64,000 bases of DNA from Pseudomonadota bacterium (GTDB lineage Bacteria; Pseudomonadota; Alphaproteobacteria; Acetobacterales; Acetobacteraceae): contig JAJYYH010000062.1 in NCBI GenBank assembly GCA_021801255.1, positions 1-64,000 of the forward strand, read 5' to 3'. Numbering within the stretch: position 1 is the first letter of the stretch; every line of letters starts with the position of its first letter. The notes under the pieces are model-generated. The model was not told the origin of the DNA, did no database searches, and worked only from the letters and a program-made list of their open reading frames with translations. This document shows positions 48,048 through 59,465 of the stretch, piece by piece. Made by a program: the position numbers and the translations under genes.

Positions 48048-48425
48048 TCAATCGGCGGGATTGAGGATATTCCCGCCAGAGCCATCGAGCACGGCGGCGC
48101 CGTGGTCATTGAGCAGATTGCCGCCCGGCGCGCCGTGCAGCACGGCACGCGGCAAAGGCGGCGCGGCGGGGGTGCAGGTGCCGCCGTTGAGAGCGGCCCC
48201 GCTCAGCGGCACCGCGGCAAAACCGCCGCCCGGCAGGGCGGGGAAGATGGTGATCGGGGGCTGATCCGCCGGACCATAGGCTTCTTCCGGGCAATCGGCC
48301 GGCACGCTCGCTTCGGGCAGCGCGCCGGCTTCGGGTGGCGCGGGCGGCGTGCCGGCGAAGGCAGCGAGCGGGGCGAGGAGGACGAGCGGAACAAGCAGGA
48401 TCGAGGCGGGAAGCAGGCGCGGCAT
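48048..48425 (-). CDS. Small exported Pro/Ala-rich protein downstream of hpnN (125 aa)
   Basis: The protein has a signal peptide (MPRLLPASILLVPLVLLAPL AAFAG) and a mature part of about 100 residues rich in Pro, Ala and Gly. It has two Cys (VPADCPEEAY and NGGTCTPAAP) that could form a disulfide, and an Asn/Gly-rich end with a short repeat (GGNLLNDHGA, GGNILNPAD). No family is recognised. It starts 24 bases after the hpnN stop and is likely in the same transcript. Confidence 0.72.
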   Translation of the reverse strand: MPRLLPASILLVPLVLLAPLAAFAGTPPAPPEAGALPEASVPADCPEEAYGPADQPPITIFPALPGGGFAAVPLSGAALNGGTCTPAAPPLPRAVLHGAPGGNLLNDHGAAVLDGSGGNILNPAD

Positions 48426-48449
48426 GGCGGTGAGCTTCGCGGAAAAAAC

Positions 48450-51026
48450 CTAATTTTTTGTTGCCACGAGCAGGAGGGGGACAAAAATCAGCGTCGCGAC
48501 GAGGGTGCAAAACAAGCTGAGCAGCAACAGCGCGCCGAGGCTCGCCGTGCCGGGATGGTGCGAAAACGCCAGCGAGCCAAAGGCGGTGCCGGTGGTGAGC
48601 GCCGAGAACACCACGGCGCGCGCCGTTGCCGTGCCGAGAAACCGCCGCGCCCCGGCGCGCCAGTTCATCACGAAATAGATGTTGAACGACACCCCGACGC
48701 CAAGCAGGAGGGGCAGCGCGATGATGTTGGCGAAGTTGAGCGCAATCCCCGCGAGCTGGAGGCCGATCACGGTCAGCAGCGCCGAGAGCAGCAGCGGCGC
48801 CAGTACCAGCGCGGCATCGCGTGGCCGGCGCAGCGCCACGAGCAGGATCAGGGCGATCGCCGCGAACGCGCTGATCGCCGCGCCGCGGAAGGCGGCAAGG
48901 ATGGTATGGGCGGCCTCGACCACGACCACCGCCGTCCCGCCCGCGTCGGGGGCGATGCCGCGCGCGGCGGCGACGAAGGCGTGCAGCCCGGCGCTGGAGC
49001 GGGCCTCCGGCCTGGCCAGCGCCTGAACGCGCACCTGCCCGTCGGCGGCCAGCCAGTCGCGGGTGATCGCTGGCGGCAGATCAGCACGCGCGACCGGGGT
49101 CGCGCCAAGCGCGGTGCGGAGCCGCGTCAGCTCCTCGGGCAGGAAGCGGGTCAACGCCGCGTTCATCGCCAGCAGCGCCGCATCCGGGGCATTTTTCAGC
49201 GCGCCGAGATCGGCATCGATGCGCGCCAGCGGATGGTCGGGCGGCAGTTTGGCCAACGCCGGCGCCAGCGCGTGCCGGGCCGCGGCGATCGCCAGCCGGA
49301 TCTGCTCGGGCGTCACGGGCACGCTCTCGCGGGGCGCCAGCGTTGCCGCCAAAACGCTCGCCGCGTCGCTGATTAAAGAGAGTTTTTCCTTCTGGTTCGC
49401 GGGCACGAAGCTGTCGAGGGTGAGGGCGTCCGCCACCATCGGCAGCGCCCTGAGCCGCGCCGCGAGCTGGTCGGCGGCGTCGGCATTGGGGGTGAGGATG
49501 TCGATGCTGTAGGGGTTGGTCAGCGGGTCGTCCATCAGATCATGCAGCGTGCGCATCGCCTCGCCGCGCGGATCCTTGGTGTGCAGCGGATCGGAATCGA
49601 AGGCGAGACGGGGCACCAGAATGAGCCCGAGCAGGGCCAGCGCCGCGAAGCCCACGAGCAACGGCACGCGATGCCGGACAAGCCGCGCCTCGAGGACGTC
49701 GCCCACGGCAAATCCCACCTCCCGCCCCTCGCCCGGTGGGCGAGACAGGGTGAGCAGCGCCGGGAGAAACAAAATCGTGCAGAAAAAGGCGATGATCATG
49801 CCGCTGCCGGCGATCAGGCCGAGTTCGGCAACGCCCGCGAAAGCGGTCGGCACGAAGGCGTAGAACCCGGCCGCGGTGGCCAGGGCCGCGATCAGGATCT
49901 GCCCGCCGGCCGCGCGCGCCGTCGCCTCCAGCGCCGCGTCGGGCGCGGCGAGGGTATGCCGCGCCTCGCGGTAGCGGACGGAAAACTGGATGGCGAAATC
50001 GACGGCGATCCCGATGAAGAGAATGGCGAAGGCGAGCGAGACGAGATTGAGCGTGCCAACGGCGAGCGCCGCAAACCCGGTGGTGAGGATCAGCCCAAGG
50101 CCGAGAGTGGCCAGGATCGGCAGGATCAGGCGCGGGCTTTTCACCGCCAGCACCAGCCAGAGCGTGATCAGGGCAATGCTGGCGATCGTGTCGAGCGCCA
50201 TGCCCTGGGCGAGCGAGGCGAATTCCTCGTCATCGAGAGCGACCGAGCCGGTGAGGCGGACATGCGCCACGCCACGCCGGACGAATTCCAGTTTGGCCGC
50301 CGCGTCGCGCACCGCCGCGCTTGCCACGGCGCCGGGGGCGAGGGCGGCGTGGTCGAGGATGGGCTGGATCAGAACGAAGCGGTAGCGTGGGGCGAGTTCG
50401 GCGAGTTCCCCCCCCCCTATCAGGCGCTGCCAGGACAGCGGCGTCGGCTGCCCATTGACGCTCGCCGCAAGCGTCGCGTGGAAGCTTTCCAGCGCCGGGA
50501 GGTAGGGGGTCAAATCAGCCTCGCCTTGCGCCACCCCCATGCCGATCAGCGAAAGCGCGGAAAAGAGGCCGCGCGCCGAAGGGTCGGCGGCGAGCTGGCC
50601 GAGGAAGGGCTGGGCGTCGATGATATGGTCGAGGAGGTCGCCGAGTTCGGGCTTGTCGAGGAACAGCAGCCCCTCGCGGGCGAAAAACGGCAGCGCGTCG
50701 GGGCGCGAGATGGCGCGGAAATGCGCATGATCGGGGGCCAGCGCGGCGGCGAGGTCGCGCGCCGTGGCGTCCGCTTCCTCGGGCAGCGCTGCGTCGATCA
50801 CCACCACCAGCGTATCGGAGAGGCCGGGAAAGGCGCGATTGAGAGCGATTTCGTTCTGCCGCCAGGGCAGGGAAGCAGCGAACATGTGATCGGTGTCGGT
50901 ATCGACGCCGAGATGGCGCGCCGCCCAGAATCCCGCGAGCAGGGCAAGGGCTAGGCCAAGGAGCGCGACCACAAGCGCATGGCGGCGGCTGAAGCCGACG
51001 GCGCCGGCGAGGAGGTTTGCGAGCAT
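48450..51026 (-). CDS. hpnN: Hopanoid biosynthesis-associated RND transporter HpnN
   Basis: The 858-residue protein has the RND/MMPL layout. One membrane helix near the start (HALVVALLGLALALLAGFW) is followed by a large periplasmic loop and five helices near 300-470 (NLVSLAFAILFIGIAVDFAI QFSVRYREARH). A second loop and a final group of five helices (LNFANIIALPLLLGVGVSFN IYFVMNWRAG) follow. In Rhodopseudomonas HpnN moves hopanoids to the outer membrane. No squalene-hopene cyclase or other hpn gene is in this window. A run of ten G lies in the coding strand at 50408-50417 (IGGGEL). Confidence 0.92.
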   Translation of the reverse strand: MLANLLAGAVGFSRRHALVVALLGLALALLAGFWAARHLGVDTDTDHMFAASLPWRQNEIALNRAFPGLSDTLVVVIDAALPEEADATARDLAAALAPDHAHFRAISRPDALPFFAREGLLFLDKPELGDLLDHIIDAQPFLGQLAADPSARGLFSALSLIGMGVAQGEADLTPYLPALESFHATLAASVNGQPTPLSWQRLIGGGELAELAPRYRFVLIQPILDHAALAPGAVASAAVRDAAAKLEFVRRGVAHVRLTGSVALDDEEFASLAQGMALDTIASIALITLWLVLAVKSPRLILPILATLGLGLILTTGFAALAVGTLNLVSLAFAILFIGIAVDFAIQFSVRYREARHTLAAPDAALEATARAAGGQILIAALATAAGFYAFVPTAFAGVAELGLIAGSGMIIAFFCTILFLPALLTLSRPPGEGREVGFAVGDVLEARLVRHRVPLLVGFAALALLGLILVPRLAFDSDPLHTKDPRGEAMRTLHDLMDDPLTNPYSIDILTPNADAADQLAARLRALPMVADALTLDSFVPANQKEKLSLISDAASVLAATLAPRESVPVTPEQIRLAIAAARHALAPALAKLPPDHPLARIDADLGALKNAPDAALLAMNAALTRFLPEELTRLRTALGATPVARADLPPAITRDWLAADGQVRVQALARPEARSSAGLHAFVAAARGIAPDAGGTAVVVVEAAHTILAAFRGAAISAFAAIALILLVALRRPRDAALVLAPLLLSALLTVIGLQLAGIALNFANIIALPLLLGVGVSFNIYFVMNWRAGARRFLGTATARAVVFSALTTGTAFGSLAFSHHPGTASLGALLLLSLFCTLVATLIFVPLLLVATKN

Positions 51027-51118
51027 GGGAAATCCGTGTGATGGCGGCCATCCCCTAGCGCATCTTGCCGATGGCACAAGAGCCCGACGGGCGCGAGCGT
51101 CGCGCGCCGGGGCGACCC

Positions 51119-51856
51119 TCACGCCCGCTGTCGAGACGATGCGGAGCGGGGCGCGGGGGCGGGGCGGGCCGGAGGGGCGGGGGTTTTCGGGCTGAAATGG
51201 CACCAGGGCGCGGCGACGCAGCGCCAGCATTCCGGCATGCGGGCCTTGCAGACATAGCGTCCGTGCAGGATCAGCCAGTGATGGGCATCGCGCAGCATCT
51301 CGGGAGGGATGCGCTTGATCAGGGCGTCTTCCACGGCACGCGGGGTTTTCCCCGGCGCCAACCCGGTGCGGTTGGCAAGGCGGAAAATATGGGTATCAAC
51401 CGCCATGGTGCTGGCGCCGAACGCGACGTTGAGCACGACATTGGCGGTCTTGCGCCCGACGCCGGGCAGGGCCTCGAGCGCCGCGCGCTCGGCCGGCACC
51501 CTGCCACCGTGGCGCTCGACCAGGAGACGAGCGAGTTCGGCGAGATGGCGCGCTTTTGACTGCCAGAGGCCGATACTTCGGATATAACGCCCGATACCAG
51601 CCGCGCCGAGCGCCGCCATCGCTGCGGGCGTGGGGGCGGCGGCGAAAAGCGCCGGCGTCGCGCGGTTGACGCTGGCATCGGTCGCCTGGGCGGAGAGCAC
51701 CACGGCGACGAGCAGGGTGAAGGGATCGTGATAGAGCAGTTCGGTGCGCGGGGCGGGATTGGCGGCGGCGAGGGCATCGAGAAACGCCCGTATCTCGGCC
51801 GCCGAAAGCGGCCTGGCGGGAGACGGAGGGGCGGGGCGGGCTTTTGCTGCCGGCAT
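51119..51856 (-). CDS. nth: Endonuclease III
   Basis: The 245-residue DNA glycosylase/lyase has the helix-hairpin-helix LPGVGRKTANVV with catalytic Lys136 and Asp154 in VDTHIFRLANR. The 4Fe-4S ligands Cys203, Cys210, Cys213 and Cys219 are in the standard C-x6-C-x2-C-x5-C spacing. It removes oxidised pyrimidines and cuts the abasic site. ATG 51856 is preferred as GAGAAGCG lies before it; upstream in-frame ATGs at 51898 and 51937 would overlap the divergent DUF2244 gene. The Pro-rich tail after the cluster is unusual but short. Confidence 0.96.
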   Translation of the reverse strand: MPAAKARPAPPSPARPLSAAEIRAFLDALAAANPAPRTELLYHDPFTLLVAVVLSAQATDASVNRATPALFAAAPTPAAMAALGAAGIGRYIRSIGLWQSKARHLAELARLLVERHGGRVPAERAALEALPGVGRKTANVVLNVAFGASTMAVDTHIFRLANRTGLAPGKTPRAVEDALIKRIPPEMLRDAHHWLILHGRYVCKARMPECWRCVAAPWCHFSPKTPAPPARPAPAPRSASSRQRA

Positions 51857-51918
51857 GAGACGCTTCTCGCGCGCGCCGGGGTGGCTGGCAAGGCGCATCG
51901 TCGGCCTATATATCAGCG

Positions 51919-52440
51919 ATGAGCGAAGCCCTGGCACCCCTGGCGGATGACGCGGTTTTGTTCGAGGCGGTGATCGTGCCGCATCGCAGCCTTTCGCGGC
52001 GCGGGCTGGCGCTGGTGATCGCCGCCATTTGCGCGGCCAGCTTCCTCACCGCGCTGATCTTCTGGCTGCTCGGCGCCTGGCCGGTGGCCGGCTTCAGCGG
52101 CGCCGAGGTCACCCTCGCGGTGGTGCTGATGCGCGCCCATGCCCATGTCGCCCATGAGAGCGAGATGGTTCTGCTCTCGGCGCGCGGGCTGCGCGTCATC
52201 CGCACCGACCGCCGTGGCGCGCGGCGCGAGCGGGCGCTCGATCCCTCCTGGCTGCGCGTGGAACTGCTCGAACGCGCCGGTCGTGTGCCGGCTTTGCTGC
52301 TCACCGGCGGGCGGGTGCGCGAAGAGATTGCCGTCCGGCTTGGCGAGGCCGAAAAGCGCGACCTCGCGGCGGCGCTCGCCGAGGCGCTGCACGCTTGGCG
52401 CCATCCGCGTTTCGATAATCCGCAATTGCGCGAGGATTGA
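51919..52440 (+). CDS. DUF2244 family membrane protein
   Basis: The 173-residue protein has a hydrophobic hairpin at about 31-65 (LALVIAAICAASFLTALIFW LLGAWPVAGFSG). A cytoplasmic beta-rich part follows (LLSARGLRVIRTDRRGARRE; DPSWLRVELLERAGRVPALL L). This fits DUF2244. The function is unknown; relatives are often linked with cytochrome oxidase genes, none of which are here. A family I repeat follows its stop. Confidence 0.87.
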   Translation: MSEALAPLADDAVLFEAVIVPHRSLSRRGLALVIAAICAASFLTALIFWLLGAWPVAGFSGAEVTLAVVLMRAHAHVAHESEMVLLSARGLRVIRTDRRGARRERALDPSWLRVELLERAGRVPALLLTGGRVREEIAVRLGEAEKRDLAAALAEALHAWRHPRFDNPQLRED

Positions 52441-52452
52441 CGGGAAAGTTTT

Positions 52453-52571
52453 AGGCCAGGGGCTTTGCCACCTGGACCCCCAGCAAAGGCGGAGCCTTTG
52501 CAATCCCTTCCGGGATGCGGGTCTGGGGCCGCTGGCCCCAGCGGGGTCCAGGGACAGAGCCCCTGGCCTTG
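52453..52571 (+). repeat. Family I palindromic repeat, copy after DUF2244 gene
   Basis: It begins 12 bases after the stop: AGGCCAGGGGCTTTGCCACC, then GCAAAGGCGGAGCCTTTGC, CGGGATGCGGGTCTGGGGCC, GCTGGCCCCAGCGGGGTCC and CCCCTGGCCTTG. The outer arms AGGCCAGGGGC and GCCCCTGGCCT pair, and three smaller hairpins are nested inside. It fills the gap to the convergent moaA gene. It matches the copy at 63288-63400, which lies on the opposite strand. Confidence 0.85.
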
Positions 52572-52586
52572 TCGTTATGACGCCGC

Positions 52587-53573
52587 TCAGCCGCCGGTGA
52601 CGCTCATGTGCCGCGCCAGTGCCGGGCGCTGGTGGCGGCGGTCGATGATGAAGTCATGGCCCTTGGGTTTGCGCGCGATGGCGGCGAGGATGGCCTTGCG
52701 CAGGGCTTCATCGCCGATCTCCGCGCGGAGCACGGCGCGGAGATCGGCGGCGTCTTCCTGGCCGAGGCACATGAAAAGCGTCCCGGTGCAGGTGAGACGC
52801 ACGCGGTTGCAGCTTTCGCAGAAATTATGCGTCATCGGCGTGATGAAGCCGATGCGCCGGCCGGTTTCGGCGACGCTGTAGTAGCGCGCCGGCCCGCCGG
52901 TACGGTAATCGGTGGCGGCCAGCGTCCAGCGTTCCCTGAGCCGGGCGCGGACCAGCGAGAGCGGCAGGTATTGCTCGGTGCGGTCGCCCGCGATCTCGCC
53001 CAACGGCATGGTCTCGATCAGCGTGAGGTCAAATCCATGCTCGCCGCACCAGGCCACCAGCGCGTCGATCTCATGCTCGTTGACGCCCTTGAGCGCCACG
53101 GTGTTGATCTTGACCGCGAGGCCCGCCGCCTTGGCCGCGAAGATGCCATCGAGGGTTTTTTCGATCCGCCCCCAGCGGGTGATGGCGGTGAAGATTGCGG
53201 GATCGAGGGTATCGAGGCTGACATTGACGCGCCGGACGCCCGCGGCGCGCAGCGGTTCGGCGAAACGGGCGAGCTGGCTGCCGTTGGTGGTCAGGGTAAG
53301 TTCGTCGAGCCCGTCGCCGAGGCGGCGGCCGAGCGCCTCGAACAGCCGCATCACGTCACGCCGCACCAAAGGCTCGCCGCCGGTGATGCGGAGTTTTTTC
53401 ACGCCGAGTCCGATAAACGCCGCACACAGGCGCTCCATCTCCTCGAGCGAAAGAATCTCCGCCTTGGGCAGAAAGGTCATATCCTCGGCCATGCAATAGA
53501 CGCAGCGGAAATCGCAGCGATCGGTGACCGATACGCGGAGGTAGGTGATGTCCCGCCCGAATGGGTCTCGCAT
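52587..53573 (-). CDS. moaA: GTP 3',8-cyclase (molybdenum cofactor synthesis)
   Basis: The 328-residue radical SAM enzyme has the N-terminal cluster motif CDFRCVYC (Cys20, Cys24, Cys27) after [19 protein letters not shown]. It has [15 protein letters not shown] for SAM binding and the C-terminal cluster [18 protein letters not shown]. The last two residues are GG, as required of MoaA. It starts molybdopterin synthesis from GTP. No moaC or other mo- gene is nearby. ATG 53573 gives the normal length; an ATG at 53600 is an alternative. Confidence 0.97.
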   Translation of the reverse strand: MRDPFGRDITYLRVSVTDRCDFRCVYCMAEDMTFLPKAEILSLEEMERLCAAFIGLGVKKLRITGGEPLVRRDVMRLFEALGRRLGDGLDELTLTTNGSQLARFAEPLRAAGVRRVNVSLDTLDPAIFTAITRWGRIEKTLDGIFAAKAAGLAVKINTVALKGVNEHEIDALVAWCGEHGFDLTLIETMPLGEIAGDRTEQYLPLSLVRARLRERWTLAATDYRTGGPARYYSVAETGRRIGFITPMTHNFCESCNRVRLTCTGTLFMCLGQEDAADLRAVLRAEIGDEALRKAILAAIARKPKGHDFIIDRRHQRPALARHMSVTGG

Positions 53574-53661
53574 GATGAAATGTTTTCCCCGGCGCGCCAT
53601 TGCCGCGCTCAGTATAGTTTCGGGTCTTATGGACGGTTCCGCAAGGGGTGGTGTGGGGCGC

Positions 53662-53865
53662 TCACGGCGCATCACTTTCGACGATTTCCAAAGATACCAC
53701 GCGGATGTTCACCAGAATTTTGCCAATATGCTCGAAATTAACGGTGATCCGCTCGCCGATCGCGGATTGCACCTGGCCGATGCCCCAGTCCGGCCGCGCC
53801 GGGTTGCGGACCCATTGGCCAGGCTCGATCAGCGCGGGGGGGAGCGAAGGGAACGATGACACCAT
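53662..53865 (-). CDS. DUF3553 family small protein
   Basis: The 67-residue protein carries the DUF3553 pattern: [20 protein letters not shown] followed by [20 protein letters not shown] and VSLEIVE. It looks like one small beta-barrel of SH3 type, as found in the C-terminal part of UvrD-like helicases, and may bind protein or nucleic acid. It lies 88 bases upstream of moaA on the same strand and is divergent from the ChpT-like gene. Confidence 0.85.
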   Translation of the reverse strand: MVSSFPSLPPALIEPGQWVRNPARPDWGIGQVQSAIGERITVNFEHIGKILVNIRVVSLEIVESDAP

Positions 53866-53982
53866 GCCATGACGATCTAAGCGCCTCGCACCCTTGCCTG
53901 TCGAGACGGCCGCCGAGACCGCGGCTCCGGCTTTGCCGCCGCGCCCAAAATCACCCAAAAGCGCCCCTGGAGGAACGAAGCG

Positions 53983-54621
53983 ATGGAAACGAGCGGCTCT
54001 CCTCTGCATCTCGCGGAACTGCTCGCGGCACGGCTCTGCCATGAGTTCAGCGGCTTGATCGGCGCGGTGGCGAGCGCGATCGGTGCCGTCGAGGATGACG
54101 GCGCGGCCGCGCTCGGCCTCGCCGCCGAAGCCGCCAGCGCGCTCACGCTGCGGCTCCGGCTGTGGCGTGCCGCCTGGAGCGAAGCCGATGAGATGCTCGG
54201 GGTCGCGGATCTTCTCGATCTGCTGCGCGCCCTGCCGGGTGCGCGCCGCATCGCCTACGAGACCGTGGGCCTGCCGGCGGAGGTGGCGTTTTCGCCGGAG
54301 GCAACGCGGCTGCTCCTCAACGTGCTGATCCTTGCCACCGAATCACTCCCCCTGGGCGGGCGCGTGCTGCTGAGCGGCCAGCCCAGCGGCGATGTCGTGG
54401 TGGCGATCGAGGGGCCGCGCGCCGGCTGGCCCGCGGGCTTCGCCGCCTGGCTCGCCGACGCTGCCTGCGCCTGGGCCGCGCTCGGCTCGCCGCGCACGCT
54501 CCAGGGACCGCTCACCGCGCTGATGGCGCGCGAATGCGGCCTCCGCCTCTCGGCGCTGTTTCCCGCCGCCGCAGCCGACGCCACGCCGAGCCCGCTGCTG
54601 CTCGGCCTCGCGCCATCTTGA
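53983..54621 (+). CDS. Histidine phosphotransferase, ChpT-like
   Basis: The 212-residue protein begins like ChpT: LAELLAARLCHEFSGLIGAV, where His20 is the likely phosphorylated residue in a dimerisation helix. A degenerate ATPase-like domain follows (ATRLLLNVLILATESLPLGG RVLL) that does not keep ATP motifs. In Caulobacter ChpT relays phosphate from CckA to CtrA and CpdR, controlling the cell cycle. GGAGGAACGAAGCG precedes ATG 53983. The usual HD of the phosphorylation box is HE here. It lies 1.4 kb upstream of the chemotaxis operon, separated by a gene on the other strand. Confidence 0.84.
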   Translation: METSGSPLHLAELLAARLCHEFSGLIGAVASAIGAVEDDGAAALGLAAEAASALTLRLRLWRAAWSEADEMLGVADLLDLLRALPGARRIAYETVGLPAEVAFSPEATRLLLNVLILATESLPLGGRVLLSGQPSGDVVVAIEGPRAGWPAGFAAWLADAACAWAALGSPRTLQGPLTALMARECGLRLSALFPAAAADATPSPLLLGLAPS

Positions 54622-54644
54622 GGCGCCGCGAGGCCGCCCTCGCG

Positions 54645-55934
54645 TCACAGCAGGAATTCGGCCAAATGCGCGGCGTGCTCCTTGACCCGCTCGAACAGCG
54701 GCCGCGCCGACCAGGTGGCGGGGTCGATGCGGCGGGAATGCGCGACGTCGTCGGCGAAAAGCGCCTCCAAGCCGCGGGCGAAGGCGCGGTCGAGGATCAC
54801 CGCGTTGATCTCGTTGTTATAGATCACGCTCCGCCAGTCGAGATTGGCCGAGCCCACGCTCGACCAGGCGCCGTCGATCACCGCCGTCTTGGCGTGCAGC
54901 ACCACCCCCTCGCGCTCGTAGATCTGCACCCCCGCCTTCAGCAGGTGCTCGTAATGGGCGCGGCCGGCATCGATCACTGTGTTGCTGGTGCTGTGCGCGG
55001 GCACCACGATCGCGACATCGACGCCGCGCCGGGCGGCCGCGATCAGCGCCCGTTCGAGGTCGGGGGTGGGGGAGAAGAACCCGGTGGTGAGATGGATGGA
55101 TTGGCGCGCCAGCGAAATCATCACAATCAGCGTGCGATAGATCAGCGGATGGCCGTCGACCGGGGCGCCGCCCACCGCCTGCACCAGGGCGCCGCCCGGT
55201 TTCTCGGCGGGCGGGGGCGGGGGCGGCGGCAAGGGCGGACCGTTCTGGCCCCGCCAGGTGCGTTCGAACAAATGCTCGAACTGTAGCGCCGCCGGTCCGG
55301 CGATGCGCACATCGGTATCGCGCCAGACCATGCCATCGGGCGTATCGTCGTGATTGCGCCGGTTGTTATAGACCTGATTGATATTGACGCCGCCGGTGAC
55401 GACAATCGCATTGTCCACCACCAGCAACTTGCGGTGGTCGCGGCGATTGGGATCGAACGGTACGCGGAGCGAGAAGCGCAAGGGGTTGTATTCCAGCACA
55501 TGGACGCCGCCCTGGCGCAGCCGTTCGATCAGCGCGTTGGGCGTCGTCAACGAGCCGAAACTGTCAAAGACGAGATTGACCTCGACACCCGCAGCCCGCT
55601 TGGCGAGCAAAAGATTGCCGAAACGCGCGCCCTCGACCGGGTCGAATTCATAGGTCTCCATGTCGATCCGCCGCTGCGCGCCGGCGATCGCGGCGGCGAT
55701 GGCGGCGTAGGTGGCCTGGCCGTTGGCCAGCAGCCGCACGTCGTTGCCGCCGATGAAGGGGGCGTGAACGATCCGCTCCTCCTGGCGGCGCATCAGATCG
55801 AGCGTGCCTTGCGGATCGGCGCTGCGAGCGGCGGTGGCGATATCGCCATCGACCGCGGGCAGGCTCGCGCAGCCCGCCAGGAGCAGGAGCGCAAGAAAAG
55901 ACGCGCGGTGCCAGCGAACGCTACGGCGGGGCAT
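54645..55934 (-). CDS. Phospholipase D-family lipoprotein (cardiolipin synthase-like)
   Basis: The 429-residue protein has a lipobox (FLALLLLAGC) and two PLD domains with complete HKD motifs: HRKLLVVDN with His167, and HAKTAVIDG with His347, each followed by downstream Asn/Ser. It resembles cardiolipin synthase C, which makes cardiolipin by phosphatidyl transfer. The lipoprotein signal points to the periplasmic face of a membrane. A stretch of eight Pro (PPLPPPPPPPAEKPG) forms a linker between the halves. It is divergent from cheA. Confidence 0.9.
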   Translation of the reverse strand: MPRRSVRWHRASFLALLLLAGCASLPAVDGDIATAARSADPQGTLDLMRRQEERIVHAPFIGGNDVRLLANGQATYAAIAAAIAGAQRRIDMETYEFDPVEGARFGNLLLAKRAAGVEVNLVFDSFGSLTTPNALIERLRQGGVHVLEYNPLRFSLRVPFDPNRRDHRKLLVVDNAIVVTGGVNINQVYNNRRNHDDTPDGMVWRDTDVRIAGPAALQFEHLFERTWRGQNGPPLPPPPPPPAEKPGGALVQAVGGAPVDGHPLIYRTLIVMISLARQSIHLTTGFFSPTPDLERALIAAARRGVDVAIVVPAHSTSNTVIDAGRAHYEHLLKAGVQIYEREGVVLHAKTAVIDGAWSSVGSANLDWRSVIYNNEINAVILDRAFARGLEALFADDVAHSRRIDPATWSARPLFERVKEHAAHLAEFLL

Positions 55935-56043
55935 GACCAATTTCTCTCGTGGAGCCGCCATTTACACTTTGTTCGGACCCTTGAGGCAAGTATCGCCCCG
56001 GGCCAATTTTTGCCGCTCGAGTGACCTCGCGAGGAACCCCCGG

Positions 56044-58598
<2,555 letters not shown>

Positions 58599-58602
<4 letters not shown>

Positions 58603-59078
58603 GCGCGGCCACGGCGATGCCCGCCGCCGAAGCCGCGGGTGCCGACGAGGAGCGGGTTTTTGTCACCCTCATGCTCGCCGATCAGCTCTGCGGCATTCCG
58701 GTGCTCGCGGTGCGCGACGTGCTGGCGGCGCGCAACATCACCCGCATCCCGCTTGCTCCGGCCGAGATCGCGGGCAGCCTCAATCTGCGCGGGCGCATCG
58801 TCACCGCGATCGATCTCCGCCGCCGTCTCGGCCTGCCGCCGCCGCCCGAGGCGGCCTCGCGCATGGCGGTCGTCACCGAGCAGGGGGGCGAACTCTATGC
58901 GCTGCTGGTCGATCAGGTGAGTGAGGTGCTGAGCCTGGCGGCGCGGGATTTCGAGCACAACCCGCCGACCCTGCCAATGCTCTGGGCGAGCCATAGCGCC
59001 GGCATCTATCGCCTGCCCGGGCGGCTGATGGTGGTGCTCGATGTCGGCCGAATTCTTGCGCTGACGGCGGCGCAATAG
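58599..59078 (+). CDS. cheW: Chemotaxis coupling protein CheW
   Basis: The 159-residue protein is a single CheW domain: ERVFVTLMLADQLCGIPVLA VRDVL, ITRIPLAPAEIAGSLNLRGR IVTAIDLRRRLGL, and LYALLVDQVSEVLSL. It links receptors to CheA. The start is GTG 58599, whose GTGA overlaps the cheA stop; the next in-frame Met is six codons later. No receptor gene (MCP) is in the window. Confidence 0.95.
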
Positions 59079-59087
59079 GAGAGTCTC

Positions 59088-59465
59088 ATGGCGGTGGCGC
59101 GATGCCTGTGCCTGGTGGTCGATGACAGCCGGGTGGTGCGCAAGGTGGCGAGGCGCATCCTCGAGACGCAGGGATTCGCGGTCGAGGAGGCGGAGAACGG
59201 GCAGTTGGCGCTCGATGCCTGCCGCCGCCATCTGCCCGGCGCGATCCTACTCGATTGGAACATGCCGGTGATGAACGGCATCGAATTTCTCCAGAACCTG
59301 CGCCGGGAATTCGGCCCCGAGAGGCCGCCGGTCCTGTTCTGCACCACCGAGACCGAAATGAGCTATATCGAGCAGGCGATCGCCAATGGCGCGCAGGAAT
59401 TCATCATGAAACCATTCGACGACGACATCCTGCTCGCCAAATTCGCCCAGGTCGGGCTGCTTTGA
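59088..59465 (+). CDS. cheY: Chemotaxis response regulator CheY
   Basis: The 125-residue single receiver domain has the acidic pair Asp12-Asp13 (VVDDSRVVRKVARRIL), the phosphorylation site Asp56 (ILLDWNMPVMNG), Thr in FCTTETE and Lys in FIMKPFD. There is no output domain. It would carry phosphate from CheA to the flagellar motor or another target. AGGAGAGTCTC precedes ATG 59088. Its stop overlaps the TTG start of cheB. Confidence 0.95.
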   Translation: MAVARCLCLVVDDSRVVRKVARRILETQGFAVEEAENGQLALDACRRHLPGAILLDWNMPVMNGIEFLQNLRREFGPERPPVLFCTTETEMSYIEQAIANGAQEFIMKPFDDDILLAKFAQVGLL

